Shown: positions 17,223 to 26,656, counted from the stretch's first letter. The stretch is 64,000 nt of DNA from Pseudogemmobacter sp044142105 (GCF_044142105.1 NZ_JBGTYM010000006.1:186001-250000); one strand, 5' to 3'. Numbers and translations: made by a program. Notes: a model not told the origin generated them from the letters alone.

Positions 17223-18401
17223 ATGTTGTTCGCAATCCATCTGGCCCGCAAGTCCTTGGGCCGGTTCGCTCTTGTCCTTCTCGCCCCGGTCATGGCCCTG
17301 GTCCTGTCGGCCTGTGTGCCCGCAGGCGAGGGCGGCGCCCCCGCCCCCAAGGGCGGCAAGGTCACCGTGGCGCTGCTGGTGCCCGGCGGATCGGGCAATG
17401 CCTCGGACCAGATCATGGCCGACAGCCTGGCCAATGCCGCCCGGATGGCGGTGGCCGATCTTGGCGGCGGCGCGCAGATCGACCTCAAGGTCTACCAAAC
17501 CGGTGGCAGCCCGGCCATGGCGGCCTCGCTGGCCACCCAGGCCGCCGATGAAGGCGCGCAGATCATCCTTGGCCCGGTCTATGCCGCCGAGGCCAATGCG
17601 GTGGGCGTGGCCATGGCGCCGCGTGGCATCAGCGTTCTGGCCTTTTCGAACAACACCGCCATCGCAGGCGGCAATGTCTTCGTCCTCGGGCCGACCTTCG
17701 AGAATTCGGCCCGCCGCGTCGCCGGCTATGCCGTGCGCCAGGGCAAGAACCGCGTGATGATCGTCGCCGACAAGAACACTGCCGGCGAGGCGGGCAGCGC
17801 CGCCATCCAGCGCGGCGTCGCCGCGGTGGGCGGCACGGTAGTGGCCTCGACCTCGTATGAATTCTCGCAATCGGGCATCGCCGCCGCGGCGGCGGGCATC
17901 GTCGCCACCGCGCGCTCGGCCGAAGCCTCGGCCCTGTTCCTGACGGCCGATACCGCGGGCGCCCTGCCCGTCCTGTCGCAATCGCTGGTGGCGGCGGGCC
18001 TCGACACGGCGACGATGAAATTCCTGGGCCTGACGCGCTGGGACATTCCGAGCCAGACCCTGTCGCTGCCCGCGCTGCAAGGAAGCTGGTTCGCCCTGCC
18101 CGATCCCAATCTCTATGCCCAGTTCCAGAGCCGCTACATGTCGGCCTATGGCGCGGCGCCGCTTCCGATTTCGGGGCTGGCCTATGACGGCATCGCCGCC
18201 ATCGGCGCGCTGGCCAAGCAGGGCCGCGACCTGTCAGGCGGGTCGCTGACCCAGAATGCCGGCTTCGTCGGCGTCTCGGGCATCTTCCGGCTGCGTGCCG
18301 ACGGCTCGAACGAGCGCGGGCTGGCGATTGCGGAAATCCGCCAGGGTCAGGCCGTGGTGATCGATCCGGCCCCCCGCAGCTTTGCCGGTGCCGGGTTCTG
18401 A
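17223..18401 (+). CDS. Penicillin-binding-protein activator / LpoA-like lipoprotein
   Basis: The 392-residue protein has a lipoprotein signal ending in ALVLSAC, so the cysteine would be lipid-modified. The rest is a type-1 periplasmic-binding fold like the C-terminal half of LpoA and leucine-binding proteins (VTVALLVPGGSGNASDQIMA opens it). GAGGGGGGAA just before ATG 17223 sets the start. LpoA activates PBP1A during peptidoglycan synthesis. The neighbourhood, divergent from rsmI with yraN nearby, supports that family, but the N-terminal TPR domain of enterobacterial LpoA is missing. Confidence 0.8.
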   Translation: MLFAIHLARKSLGRFALVLLAPVMALVLSACVPAGEGGAPAPKGGKVTVALLVPGGSGNASDQIMADSLANAARMAVADLGGGAQIDLKVYQTGGSPAMAASLATQAADEGAQIILGPVYAAEANAVGVAMAPRGISVLAFSNNTAIAGGNVFVLGPTFENSARRVAGYAVRQGKNRVMIVADKNTAGEAGSAAIQRGVAAVGGTVVASTSYEFSQSGIAAAAAGIVATARSAEASALFLTADTAGALPVLSQSLVAAGLDTATMKFLGLTRWDIPSQTLSLPALQGSWFALPDPNLYAQFQSRYMSAYGAAPLPISGLAYDGIAAIGALAKQGRDLSGGSLTQNAGFVGVSGIFRLRADGSNERGLAIAEIRQGQAVVIDPAPRSFAGAGF

Positions 18402-18433
18402 CCCGGCGCTGACCCAGAGCCAAAAGGCCAGAC

Positions 18434-21250
18434 GTGCCCCAGGATCTCGACAAGCTGGCCCCGCCCCCGCTGCCGCCCCTGCCGGATGAAGGCCCGCCCT
18501 TGCCTTCAGCGGCGCCCCCGCTGGAGGCAAGGGCCGCCGAGATCGACCCCGAGGCCTTGACCGCGCGCATCCTGGCGGAAGTACCCGCGGGGACCGAGCC
18601 GCGGGAAATCCGGGCCATTGCCGTGCGCCAGATGGCCGAGGCCCGCAGCGCCGCCATGGCCGCGCTGGCGCTGGCCTTCGCCGAGCGCCCGCGCGAGGCG
18701 CGCCCGCTGGTGACCGCGATCTCGCAGGTGACCGACGCGCTGGTGACCACCGCCTTCGCCATCGCGCGCAAGTTGCACCCCTTGGCGAACCCCACCGGGC
18801 AGGAACGCATCGCCCTTCTGGCGGTGGGCGGCTATGGCCGGGCCGAGATGGCCCCGTTCTCGGACGTGGACCTGCTGTTCCTGACGCCCTGGAAGATCAC
18901 GCCCTGGGCCGAAAGCGTGATCGAGAGCCTGCTCTACATGCTTTGGGATCTGAAGCTGAAGGTCGGCCATTCCTCGCGCACGGTGAAGGATTGCATCCGC
19001 CTTGCACGCGAGGACATCACCATCCGCACCGCACTTCTTGAGCATCGCTTCATTGTAGGCGACGAGGCGCTGGCGGGTGAACTGGCCGAAAAGCTGTGGA
19101 CCGAACTTTTCCGCAACACCGGGCCGGAATTCATCGAGGCAAAGCTTGCCGAACGGGCCGAGCGCCACCGCCGCCAGGGCGGCCAGCGCTATGTGCTTGA
19201 GCCGAATGTGAAAGAGGGCAAGGGCGGATTGCGCGACCTCCAGACGCTATACTGGATCGGCAAATACCTCAACCGCGTGCCCAAGGCGGCGGGGCTGGTC
19301 GATGCGGGCCTGTTCACCCGTGAGGAATACGAGGCCTTCGCCCGGGCCGAGGACTTTCTCTGGGCGGTGCGCTGCCATCTGCATTTCCAGACCGGGCGGG
19401 CCACCGACATCCTGTCCTTCGACCTGCAACCCGAAGTCGCGGCGCGCATGGGCTATGCCGACACGCGCGGACGGCGCGATGTTGAGTATTTCATGCAGGA
19501 CTATTTCCGCCAGGCCACCCGTGTGGGCGAATTGACCCGCATCTTCCTGACCGAGCTGGAGGCGCGCCACGCCAAGCGCGAGGCCAGCATCCTGGGCTTC
19601 TTCAAGCGCGGCAAACGGGTGAAACCGGGCTACCGACTGGTGCAGGGCCGCATCGACCTGCGGGATCCGCAGGATTTTCTGAAGGACAAGCTGAACCTGC
19701 TGCGCGTCTTCGAGGAGGCGCTGCGCACCGGCTATCTTCTGCACCCGAACGTCATGCGTCTGGTCGCCGCCAATCTGGATCTGATCGACGATGGAATGCG
19801 CGAGGCCCCGGAAGCGAAACGCATCTTCCTGGACCTGCTACTGAAACACGGCAACCCGGAACGCAGCCTGCGGCGGATGAACGAACTGGGCGTGCTGTCG
19901 GCCTTCATCCCGGAATTCGAGCCGATCGTCGCGATGATGCAGTTCAACGTCTACCATCACTACACGGTGGACGAGCACATCATCCAATGCATCTCCTGCC
20001 TGGCGCAGATCGAGCGGGGAGAGCTGGTCGAAGATCTGCCGCTGTCCTCGAGCATCCTCAAGGAAGGGGTGAACCGCCGCGTTCTTTACGTGGCCCTGCT
20101 GCTGCATGACATCGGCAAGGGCCGCCCGGAAGATCATTCTATCCTGGGCGCGCAAATCGCCCGAAAGGTCGCGCCACGCCTTGGGCTGAACGAAGAAGAG
20201 GCGGAGACCGTCGAATGGCTGGTGCGCTGGCACCTGCTGATGTCGGACATGGCCCAGAAGCGCGACATCGGCGATCCGCGTACGGTGCGCGATTTCGCCC
20301 GTGCGGTGAAAACGCGCAAGCGGCTCGACCTTCTGACCGTGCTGACGGTCTGCGACATCCGCGGCGTCGGCCCCGGAACCTGGAACAACTGGAAGGCGCA
20401 GCTTCTGCGCACGCTGTACAAGAGCACGACCGAGGCGCTTGAAGACGGGCTGGAAAGCCTGAACCGCGAGAATCGCGAAGACGAGGCCAAGGCCGCGCTG
20501 CGGGCGCAACTCTCCTCCTGGGATGCCAAGGACCTGCGTCACGAAACCGAGCGCCACTACGCGCCCTATTGGCAGGGCCTCCCGGCCGAGACCCATGCCG
20601 TTTTCGCCGAATTGCTGCGCGGGCTGGGCAATGACGAGATCCGCATCGACCTGCACCCGGACGAGGCGCGCGACGCGACCCGCGCCGCTTTCGCGCTCGC
20701 CGACCATCCGGGCATCTTCTCGCGTCTTGCAGGCGCTCTGGCGCTGGTCGGGGCCAATGTGCGCGACGCCCGGACCTATACGACCAAGGATGGCTATGCG
20801 ACGCCCGTGTTCTGGATCCAGGATGGCGAGGGCAAACCCTACGAGGCCTCGCGTCTGCCGAGGCTGCGGCAGATCATCGAGAAGACGCTGAAAGGCCAGG
20901 TCATCGCCCGCGATGCGCTGAAGGACCGCGACAAGGTCAAGAAGCGCGAGCGCGAGTTCCGCTTCCCGACCCATATCACCTTCGACAATGACGGATCGGA
21001 CATCTACACGATCATCGAGGTCGACACACGGGACCGGCCCGGCCTGCTTTACGATCTGACGCGGACACTGGCCAACAACAACATCTCGATCGTCTCGGCG
21101 GTGATCGCCACCTATGGCGCGCAGGTGGTGGACAGCTTCTATGTCAAGGACATGTTCGGGCTGAAACTGCACCAGAAGAGCCGGCAGGAAAGCCTGGAGC
21201 GCAAGCTGCGCCAGGCGATTGTCGAAGGCACGGAGCGCGCGCAGGGATGA
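18434..21250 (+). CDS. glnD: Bifunctional [protein-PII] uridylyltransferase / uridylyl-removing enzyme
   Basis: The 938-residue protein senses glutamine and modifies PII proteins to control nitrogen assimilation. The nucleotidyltransferase motif GGYGRAEMAPFSDVDLLFL lies near residues 131-149. The HD-domain uridylyl-removing site contains LLLHDIGKGRPEDHSI near residue 558. Two ACT domains at the C-terminus (about 745-820 and 855-938) bind glutamine. The start is GTG at 18434 with AAAAGG seven bases upstream. A proline-rich N-terminal extension of about 25 residues is unusual but common in this group. murJ follows by 43 bases. Confidence 0.96.
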   Translation: MPQDLDKLAPPPLPPLPDEGPPLPSAAPPLEARAAEIDPEALTARILAEVPAGTEPREIRAIAVRQMAEARSAAMAALALAFAERPREARPLVTAISQVTDALVTTAFAIARKLHPLANPTGQERIALLAVGGYGRAEMAPFSDVDLLFLTPWKITPWAESVIESLLYMLWDLKLKVGHSSRTVKDCIRLAREDITIRTALLEHRFIVGDEALAGELAEKLWTELFRNTGPEFIEAKLAERAERHRRQGGQRYVLEPNVKEGKGGLRDLQTLYWIGKYLNRVPKAAGLVDAGLFTREEYEAFARAEDFLWAVRCHLHFQTGRATDILSFDLQPEVAARMGYADTRGRRDVEYFMQDYFRQATRVGELTRIFLTELEARHAKREASILGFFKRGKRVKPGYRLVQGRIDLRDPQDFLKDKLNLLRVFEEALRTGYLLHPNVMRLVAANLDLIDDGMREAPEAKRIFLDLLLKHGNPERSLRRMNELGVLSAFIPEFEPIVAMMQFNVYHHYTVDEHIIQCISCLAQIERGELVEDLPLSSSILKEGVNRRVLYVALLLHDIGKGRPEDHSILGAQIARKVAPRLGLNEEEAETVEWLVRWHLLMSDMAQKRDIGDPRTVRDFARAVKTRKRLDLLTVLTVCDIRGVGPGTWNNWKAQLLRTLYKSTTEALEDGLESLNRENREDEAKAALRAQLSSWDAKDLRHETERHYAPYWQGLPAETHAVFAELLRGLGNDEIRIDLHPDEARDATRAAFALADHPGIFSRLAGALALVGANVRDARTYTTKDGYATPVFWIQDGEGKPYEASRLPRLRQIIEKTLKGQVIARDALKDRDKVKKREREFRFPTHITFDNDGSDIYTIIEVDTRDRPGLLYDLTRTLANNNISIVSAVIATYGAQVVDSFYVKDMFGLKLHQKSRQESLERKLRQAIVEGTERAQG

Positions 21251-21293
21251 AGGTCGTGGACGCAAGCGCCACTCAAGCAGGATCCGCCAAGCG

Positions 21294-22841
21294 ATGAAAC
21301 CGATCCGCCTTGTCTCGGGCTTCCTGACCGTCGGGGTCTGGACCCTGCTGTCGCGCGTCGTGGGCTTCATCCGCGACGCTATGGTTGCGGCCTGGCTGGG
21401 ATCCGGCCCGGTGGCCGAGGCCTATATCGTCGCGCAATCGCTGCCGAACATGTTCCGCCGCTTCTTCGCGGAAGGGGCCTTCAACATGGCCTTCGTGCCG
21501 ATGTATGCCAAGAAGCTTGAAGCCGGCGAGGATGCCGAAGGTTTTGCGCGCGACGCCTATTGGGGCATGGCCGCGCTGCTTACCGTCTTCTCAGTGATCG
21601 GCCATATCGCCATGCCGCTTCTGGTTCTGGCCATGGCGCAGGGCTTCTATGGTGACACGCGTTTCGACCTTGCCGTCACGCTGGGCCAGATCGCCTTTCC
21701 GTTCATCCTCTTCATCTCGCTGACGGCGCTGATCTCGGGAATGCTGAACGCCATGGGGCATTTCTTCGCCACGGCGGTCGTGCCCGTGCTGATGAACATC
21801 TTCCTCGTCATCTCGATGTATGCCGCCCCCATTTTTGGCTGGGAGATCGGACGGACGCTGGTCTGGACGATCACCCTGTCGGGCGTTTTGCAACTTTTGT
21901 TCGTCTGGATCGTGCTGCGCTGGCATGGCGTGTCGCTGGCCTTTCGCCGGCCGCGCCTGACGCCTGATCTGAAACGGCTGGCGATCATCGCCGCCCCTGC
22001 CGTGCTCGCGGGCGGCGTGGTGCAGATCAACCTGCTGGTCGGGCGCACCGTTGCCTCGTTCACCGAAGGCGCGATGGCCTGGCTGTATAATGCCGACCGG
22101 CTGTATCAGCTGCCGCTGGGCGTGGTCGGCATCGCGGTGGGCGTCGTGCTGCTGCCAGACCTGTCGCGCCGCCTGCGGGCAGGGGATGAAGCGGGCGGGC
22201 GCGAAAGCTTCAACCGGGGGGCCGAGTTTGCCCTGTTCCTGACCGTGCCCGCCGCCGTGGCGCTGGCCGTCATCTCGCTGCCGCTGATCGCGGTCCTGTT
22301 CGAGCGCGGCGCCTATACCGCCGCCGACAGTGCCGCCACCGCACCTGCGCTGGCTATCTATGCCCTGGGCCTGCCCGCCTTTGTGCTGCACAAGGTCTTG
22401 CAGCCCCTCTACTACGCCCGCGAGGATACGCGGCGGCCCTTCAACTATGCCATCGTCTCGCTGGTGGTGAACGCCGTCATCGCCTTCGCCCTGATGCCGG
22501 TGATCGGCTATCTCGCCGCCGCCCTGGGCACGACCCTGTCCTCTTGGGCGATGGTCTGGCAGCTTTGGCGCGGCACGCGCAGCATGGGCGAGGCGGTGCG
22601 GCTGGATGCCCGTTTCCGCCGCCGGGTGCCGCTGGTCTTCGTGTCCTCGGCAGTGATGGGGCTGGTGCTCTGGGGCTTGATGGAGGCCTTTGGCAGTGCC
22701 GCCACCCTGCCCGGGCAGCGGACAGGGATTCTGCTGATCCTGATCCTTGCAGGCGCCATAAGCTATTTTGCGACGGCCTTCCTGACCGGGGCGATGGGGA
22801 TCAAGGAACTGAAATCGGTGCTCCGCCGCCGCAAACCCTGA
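21294..22841 (+). CDS. murJ: Lipid II flippase MurJ
   Basis: The 515-residue membrane protein of the MVF/MATE-like superfamily moves lipid II across the inner membrane for peptidoglycan synthesis. The N-terminal TLLSRVVGFIRDAMVAAWLG is the hallmark segment with the essential arginines, followed by PNMFRRFFAEGAFNMAFVPM. About 14 hydrophobic spans are visible. The ATG at 21294 is chosen because the first family residues follow at once. It is downstream of glnD, a common alphaproteobacterial order. Confidence 0.95.
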   Translation: MKPIRLVSGFLTVGVWTLLSRVVGFIRDAMVAAWLGSGPVAEAYIVAQSLPNMFRRFFAEGAFNMAFVPMYAKKLEAGEDAEGFARDAYWGMAALLTVFSVIGHIAMPLLVLAMAQGFYGDTRFDLAVTLGQIAFPFILFISLTALISGMLNAMGHFFATAVVPVLMNIFLVISMYAAPIFGWEIGRTLVWTITLSGVLQLLFVWIVLRWHGVSLAFRRPRLTPDLKRLAIIAAPAVLAGGVVQINLLVGRTVASFTEGAMAWLYNADRLYQLPLGVVGIAVGVVLLPDLSRRLRAGDEAGGRESFNRGAEFALFLTVPAAVALAVISLPLIAVLFERGAYTAADSAATAPALAIYALGLPAFVLHKVLQPLYYAREDTRRPFNYAIVSLVVNAVIAFALMPVIGYLAAALGTTLSSWAMVWQLWRGTRSMGEAVRLDARFRRRVPLVFVSSAVMGLVLWGLMEAFGSAATLPGQRTGILLILILAGAISYFATAFLTGAMGIKELKSVLRRRKP

Positions 22842-22864
22842 AGCGCCCGCGGCGGCCATCCTCG

Positions 22865-22910
22865 TGGAGGGGGTTTGCTCCCCTCCAGACCACCCCGCAG
22901 AATATCTGGC
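22865..22910 (+). terminator. Hairpin with conserved tail after murJ
   Basis: TGGAGGGG (22865-22872) pairs with CCCCTCCA (22880-22887), then ACCCCGCAGAATATCTGG follows. The tail resembles the one after the hairpin at 5674-5715. It lies between convergent murJ and the rhomboid gene, where a terminator is expected. There is no true T-run. Confidence 0.45.
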
Positions 22911-22934
22911 CTTGGGTGACGACGGGACCGTTGC

Positions 22935-23624
22935 CTAGCGTTCTCGCATGCGGGCCTGCACCCGCGACCAGCCGCCGGGCGAGACGACGAAGCTGAGGAG
23001 AAAGCCGGTGGCAAAGCCCGCCAGATCGGCAACCCATTCCCAATTGCCGCCGAAGAGCATTCCGAACAGCAACTGGAACCCCAGAAGGAAACCGATCAGG
23101 GTGAAGGCGCGCGCCTGTGTGCCGCCGGTCGCGGCCAGGCGCACCCAGAGCATGAAGGTGAAGGCGCCGATCAGCCCGTAGACCGCCGGGAAAGTGCCGA
23201 TGATGGGGATCTGGTTGCCGGGAATGGCATAGGCATAGGCCAGCGCTCCCAGCGCCGCCGCCGCGATGAAGACCAGCGCCACCGCCCACCAGCGGAAGAC
23301 CTCTCCCACCATCTTGCCCAGCGCCAGCAGCATGACAACCGAGAAGACGGTCGAGGTCAGCGAGGCATTGACCAGCACATAGCTGATCAGGCGATAGCCG
23401 CGTTCGGCCAGGCGGCCCGTGGCCAGATCGTCGCGGAACCAATCGGGGACGAAGGCAAAATACTGCACGGCCTCCAGCCGCCAGTTCGACGACACCCCGC
23501 CTCCCGCCAGGCCCATCGCATGCAATTGCACCACGATCTCGACCGCGATCAGGGGCAGCGCCAGCGCCCAGACGATCCAGGGCAAGGGGTTCAAGGGCGG
23601 GGCATTATAGTCGCGGTCGGTCAT
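22935..23624 (-). CDS. Rhomboid-family membrane protein lacking catalytic residues
   Basis: The 229-residue protein has about six membrane spans and the rhomboid layout. Active rhomboids have a GxSG serine at the start of the fourth core helix and a histidine in the sixth. Here the first region reads GTFPAVYGLIG (143-153) with Phe145 where the serine should be, and the second reads VADLAGFATG (198-207) with Asp200 where the histidine should be. The HxxxN pair of the second core helix is also absent. It therefore looks like a pseudoprotease. AGAAGG five bases before ATG 23624 fixes the start. It is convergent with murJ and divergent from trpS. Confidence 0.75.
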   Translation of the reverse strand: MTDRDYNAPPLNPLPWIVWALALPLIAVEIVVQLHAMGLAGGGVSSNWRLEAVQYFAFVPDWFRDDLATGRLAERGYRLISYVLVNASLTSTVFSVVMLLALGKMVGEVFRWWAVALVFIAAAALGALAYAYAIPGNQIPIIGTFPAVYGLIGAFTFMLWVRLAATGGTQARAFTLIGFLLGFQLLFGMLFGGNWEWVADLAGFATGFLLSFVVSPGGWSRVQARMRER

Positions 23625-23741
23625 TGGTACCTTCTCCACGGAGGGTCCGGGGGGCAATTGACGCCCCGCGCCCCATCATCTACCCACGTCGCGCCAGACA
23701 TTCCAGTCGGCAATCCCGCTGCATCTCTGACGGAGCCCGCC

Positions 23742-24773
23742 ATGACCTCCACCTTCAAGCCGCGCATCTTCTCGGGCATCCAGCCCTCGGGCGGGCTGAC
23801 GCTGGGCAATTACCTGGGCGCGCTGAAGCGGTTCGTCGAAAAGCAGGATGAGGGGATCGAGACGATCTACTGCCTGGTCGATATGCACGCGATCACCGTC
23901 TGGCAGGAGCCGGAGAAGCTGCGTCAGCAGACGCGCGAGGGGGCTGCGGCCTTTATCGCAGCGGGGATCGACCCCGCGCGCTCGATCCTGTTCAACCAGT
24001 CGCAGGTTTCGGCCCATGCCGAACTGGGCTGGATCTTCAGCTGCATCGCCCGCATGGGCTGGATGGGCCGGATGACGCAATGGAAGGACAAGACGGCGGG
24101 CAAGAATGCGGAGGCCGCCTCGCTGGGCCTGTTCGCCTATCCGGCGCTGATGGCGGCGGATATTCTGGTCTATCACGCCACGATGGTGCCGGTGGGCGAG
24201 GATCAGAAGCAGCATCTGGAACTGACCCGCGACATCGCGATCAAGTTCAACAATGACTATGGCGTCGATTTCTTTCCGATCACCGAACCCGTCATCGAAG
24301 GCGCGGCGACGCGGGTGATGAGCCTGCGCGATGGCACCAAGAAGATGTCGAAATCCGATCCGTCAGACCAAAGCCGCATCAACCTGACCGACGATGCCGA
24401 TACGATTGCCGCCAAGATCCGCAAGGCCAAGACCGACCCCGAGCCCCTGCCGGAGACGCTGGAGGGGCTCAAGGACCGGCCCGAGGCGCGCAATCTGGTC
24501 AATATCTATGCGGGTCTGTCGGGGCTGTCGGCGGCCGCGGTCGTGGCCGAGAATGCTGGTGCCCAATTCGGCAGCTTCAAACCCAAGCTGGCCGAGCTGG
24601 CTGTGGCGAAACTCGCGCCGATCACGACCGAGATGAACCGTCTTCTGAAGGACCCGGCCGAGATCGACCGCATCCTGGGCCAGGGCGCCGACCGCGCCGC
24701 GGCCATCGCGCAGCCGATCCTTGATCGGGTCTATGACATCACCGGCATGATCCGCTCGCGCGGGCGGGGCTGA
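23742..24773 (+). CDS. trpS: Tryptophanyl-tRNA synthetase
   Basis: The 343-residue class Ic synthetase charges tRNA-Trp. The HIGH-equivalent segment is PSGGLTLGNYLG near residues 14-25, and the KMSKS loop is intact as KKMSKS. GEDQKQHLELTRDIA is a further family signature. CGGAG six bases before ATG 23742 sets the start; an upstream in-frame extension overlaps the divergent rhomboid gene. The next gene starts two bases after its stop. Confidence 0.96.
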   Translation: MTSTFKPRIFSGIQPSGGLTLGNYLGALKRFVEKQDEGIETIYCLVDMHAITVWQEPEKLRQQTREGAAAFIAAGIDPARSILFNQSQVSAHAELGWIFSCIARMGWMGRMTQWKDKTAGKNAEAASLGLFAYPALMAADILVYHATMVPVGEDQKQHLELTRDIAIKFNNDYGVDFFPITEPVIEGAATRVMSLRDGTKKMSKSDPSDQSRINLTDDADTIAAKIRKAKTDPEPLPETLEGLKDRPEARNLVNIYAGLSGLSAAAVVAENAGAQFGSFKPKLAELAVAKLAPITTEMNRLLKDPAEIDRILGQGADRAAAIAQPILDRVYDITGMIRSRGRG

Positions 24774-24775
24774 GG

Positions 24776-25864
24776 ATGCGGCGGGCGGTCCGGCGGATCG
24801 CCCGAGCGGGCCTTGCGGCCCTTCTGGTCATGTCGCTGGTCACCGGCGCCTGGTCGGTGGTGCGCATCGCGCATGACCCCCTGCTGCGCCCGCTGATTGA
24901 TCGGGGGGCCGCCGAATTTGCCGCAGCGCTGGAAAGCGAGCTGGCCCAAGCTGCGACGCCGCAGGCGGTGGCCGAACGGATCACGGCTTTGCTGGATGCC
25001 CCGCCCCGCAACTGGATTGCCATTCAGGCGGTCGAAGAGGTGGCCGCCGCGCGCGGCATCGCCCTTCCCCCCGACCTGGCGGCGCGGCGCGCGGCGCAGT
25101 GGAACGAGGACAGCGGCTTTGTCACCGTTGCCGGGGCCTGCATGTCCTGCATGGTCGATGCCGCCGCCTGCTCGCTGTCGCAGGCCATGATGTGCAATAT
25201 GCCGGTGGCGCTGACGCCGGTCGGCGACGTGATCGGCCTGGGCAAGGCGGGCTATGCCGCCGCGACCGGGGGCGAGGTCGATCAACTGGACTTCGCACTT
25301 TCGGCCATCGGGCTTGGCGCCACGGTGGCGGTGGTGGCGACGGGCGGCACTTCCTATACTCTGAAAGCCGGGACGAGCCTCTTGCGCATGGCCCGCAAGA
25401 TGAGCCTGCTGCCGCCGCGTCTTCTGGGCCTGATCGCAGATGCCGCCCGCACGGGTATCCGCTGGGACGAGGCGGCGCGGCTGGACACTCTGGCCGATCC
25501 CGCGCGGATCCTCGTGCCCGAGGTCATCGCGCCGGTCGCCTCGGTCGCGACCGACCTGGGCCGGATGAGCGACACGCTGGGCGGCACGCGGACGCTGCAT
25601 CTGTTGCGTTATGTCGACGGGCCGGACGATGCCCGCCATCTGGCCGATGCGGCCGAAACGCTGGGGTCGCGCACTCTGGGCACGCTGGAACTTCTTGGCA
25701 AGAGCCGCTTCATGCGGGCGGCGCTGCGCTGGTCGGACGAGGCGGCGGCCCTGGTCGTGGGCTTTGTCGGCACGCTGGCCGCGCTGACCGCGGCCCTGAC
25801 CTCTGCCCTGCACAGCCTTGTCCTGCGCCGCCTGCGCAGCGGTCTGCGCCAGGCCGTACGATAA
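24776..25864 (+). CDS. Uncharacterised membrane-associated protein
   Basis: I do not recognise this 362-residue protein. It begins with a basic stretch and a hydrophobic segment (about residues 11-30), either a signal anchor or a signal peptide. A cysteine cluster near residues 122-140 (CMSCMVDAAACSLSQAMMC) is followed by two hydrophobic stretches (about 140-160 and 175-192), and another long one (about 322-345) is near the C-terminus. The cysteines may bind metal or form disulfides. It starts two bases after the trpS stop, so it is co-transcribed with it. A terminator follows at 25992. Confidence 0.7.
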   Translation: MRRAVRRIARAGLAALLVMSLVTGAWSVVRIAHDPLLRPLIDRGAAEFAAALESELAQAATPQAVAERITALLDAPPRNWIAIQAVEEVAAARGIALPPDLAARRAAQWNEDSGFVTVAGACMSCMVDAAACSLSQAMMCNMPVALTPVGDVIGLGKAGYAAATGGEVDQLDFALSAIGLGATVAVVATGGTSYTLKAGTSLLRMARKMSLLPPRLLGLIADAARTGIRWDEAARLDTLADPARILVPEVIAPVASVATDLGRMSDTLGGTRTLHLLRYVDGPDDARHLADAAETLGSRTLGTLELLGKSRFMRAALRWSDEAAALVVGFVGTLAALTAALTSALHSLVLRRLRSGLRQAVR

Positions 25865-25991
25865 CGGCGCAAAGACGCCCTGTCATATGGCTGAATCTTG
25901 TTGCCGCTATGGCTGCAAGGGTCGGGCGGGCCTGTCCCCCATTTGTGTTGTCCTGCCGGGTTCGCCCCCTGCATCCGGCAAGACCCCGCCC

Positions 25992-26028
25992 CGGCCCCCG
26001 TGTGCCCCTCGCACGGGGGCCGCTTTTT
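25992..26028 (+). terminator. Rho-independent terminator
   Basis: CGGCCCCCGTG (25992-26002) pairs perfectly with CACGGGGGCCG (26012-26022), followed by CTTTTT. It lies about 130 bases after the stop of the unknown membrane protein gene and ends the trpS operon, or a small RNA encoded in the gap 25865-25991. Confidence 0.85.
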
Positions 26029-26139
26029 GATGGGCAGCGGACGCCCGTCGGCGGCTCGCCAGCCCAGCGTCTTGCCTCGCCCTAGGCTGGTTCGGGCGAC
26101 CTTCGGCAGCATCTGCCTGCCGGGATGAGATTCAAATGC

Positions 26140-26455
26140 TCAACCCCGACCGCGCCACGGCACGAGTCTTCTCTCGGCCAGCCGCATCAGGATATCGATG
26201 CCATAGCCGATCGCACCAATCAGGATGATGCGCGTGACCAAGATGTCGGTCAGCTGGACCTTGGAGGCGCCAAGAACCATCATCCCTGCTCCCTTTGCTG
26301 CCGCGACCAGTTCTGCCGCGACCACCGTGCCCCAGCAGACACCAAGCGCAACGCGCAGGCCTGTGAAGATGTCGGGCAGCGAATTGGGAATGATCACATG
26401 CCAGAGCACCTGCACCTTTGACGCGCCAAGGTCAGGCGGCAAGGCGTCCCAAATT
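26140..26455 (-). pseudogene. C-terminal remnant of a SsuC/TauC-type ABC permease
   Basis: About 103 codons encode the C-terminal third of a nitrate/sulfonate/taurine-type permease. LGASKVQVLWHVIIPNSLPD is the EAA docking loop, and a further hydrophobic segment (DILVTRIILIGAIGYGIDIL) follows before the stop at 26140. Upstream the reading frame continues into sequence unrelated to permeases, so the N-terminal two thirds are gone. No partner ATPase or binding protein is next to it. It is the left edge of the accessory region. Confidence 0.8.
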
Positions 26456-26656
26456 ACAGAGGAACCCCTGATCTGGCGCACTGATGGAGAGAGCACGGGT
26501 TTATGCCGTTGCGCGCTGCGGAGGCGGCCGCCGACAATCGCAGAGAGCGCAGCACCTCCCGAACGTTTGGGACCGCCGCAAGGCCGGGGTCTGGAAGTGA
26601 TGGCGGCGGTCCAAACTTCCACTGACAATCAGTGACGGGCAAGCGCGTCAGTACGA
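26456..26656. other. Rearrangement junction with inverted repeats, no gene
   Basis: This stretch separates the truncated permease from the GntR gene. It holds an imperfect inverted repeat (26565-26579 with 26603-26616, one bulged G, 23-base spacer) and a perfect 6-bp repeat, CACTGA/TCAGTG at 26620-26634. Short minus-strand frames hint faintly at a decayed transposase N-terminus, but I cannot assign a family. Confidence 0.5.
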
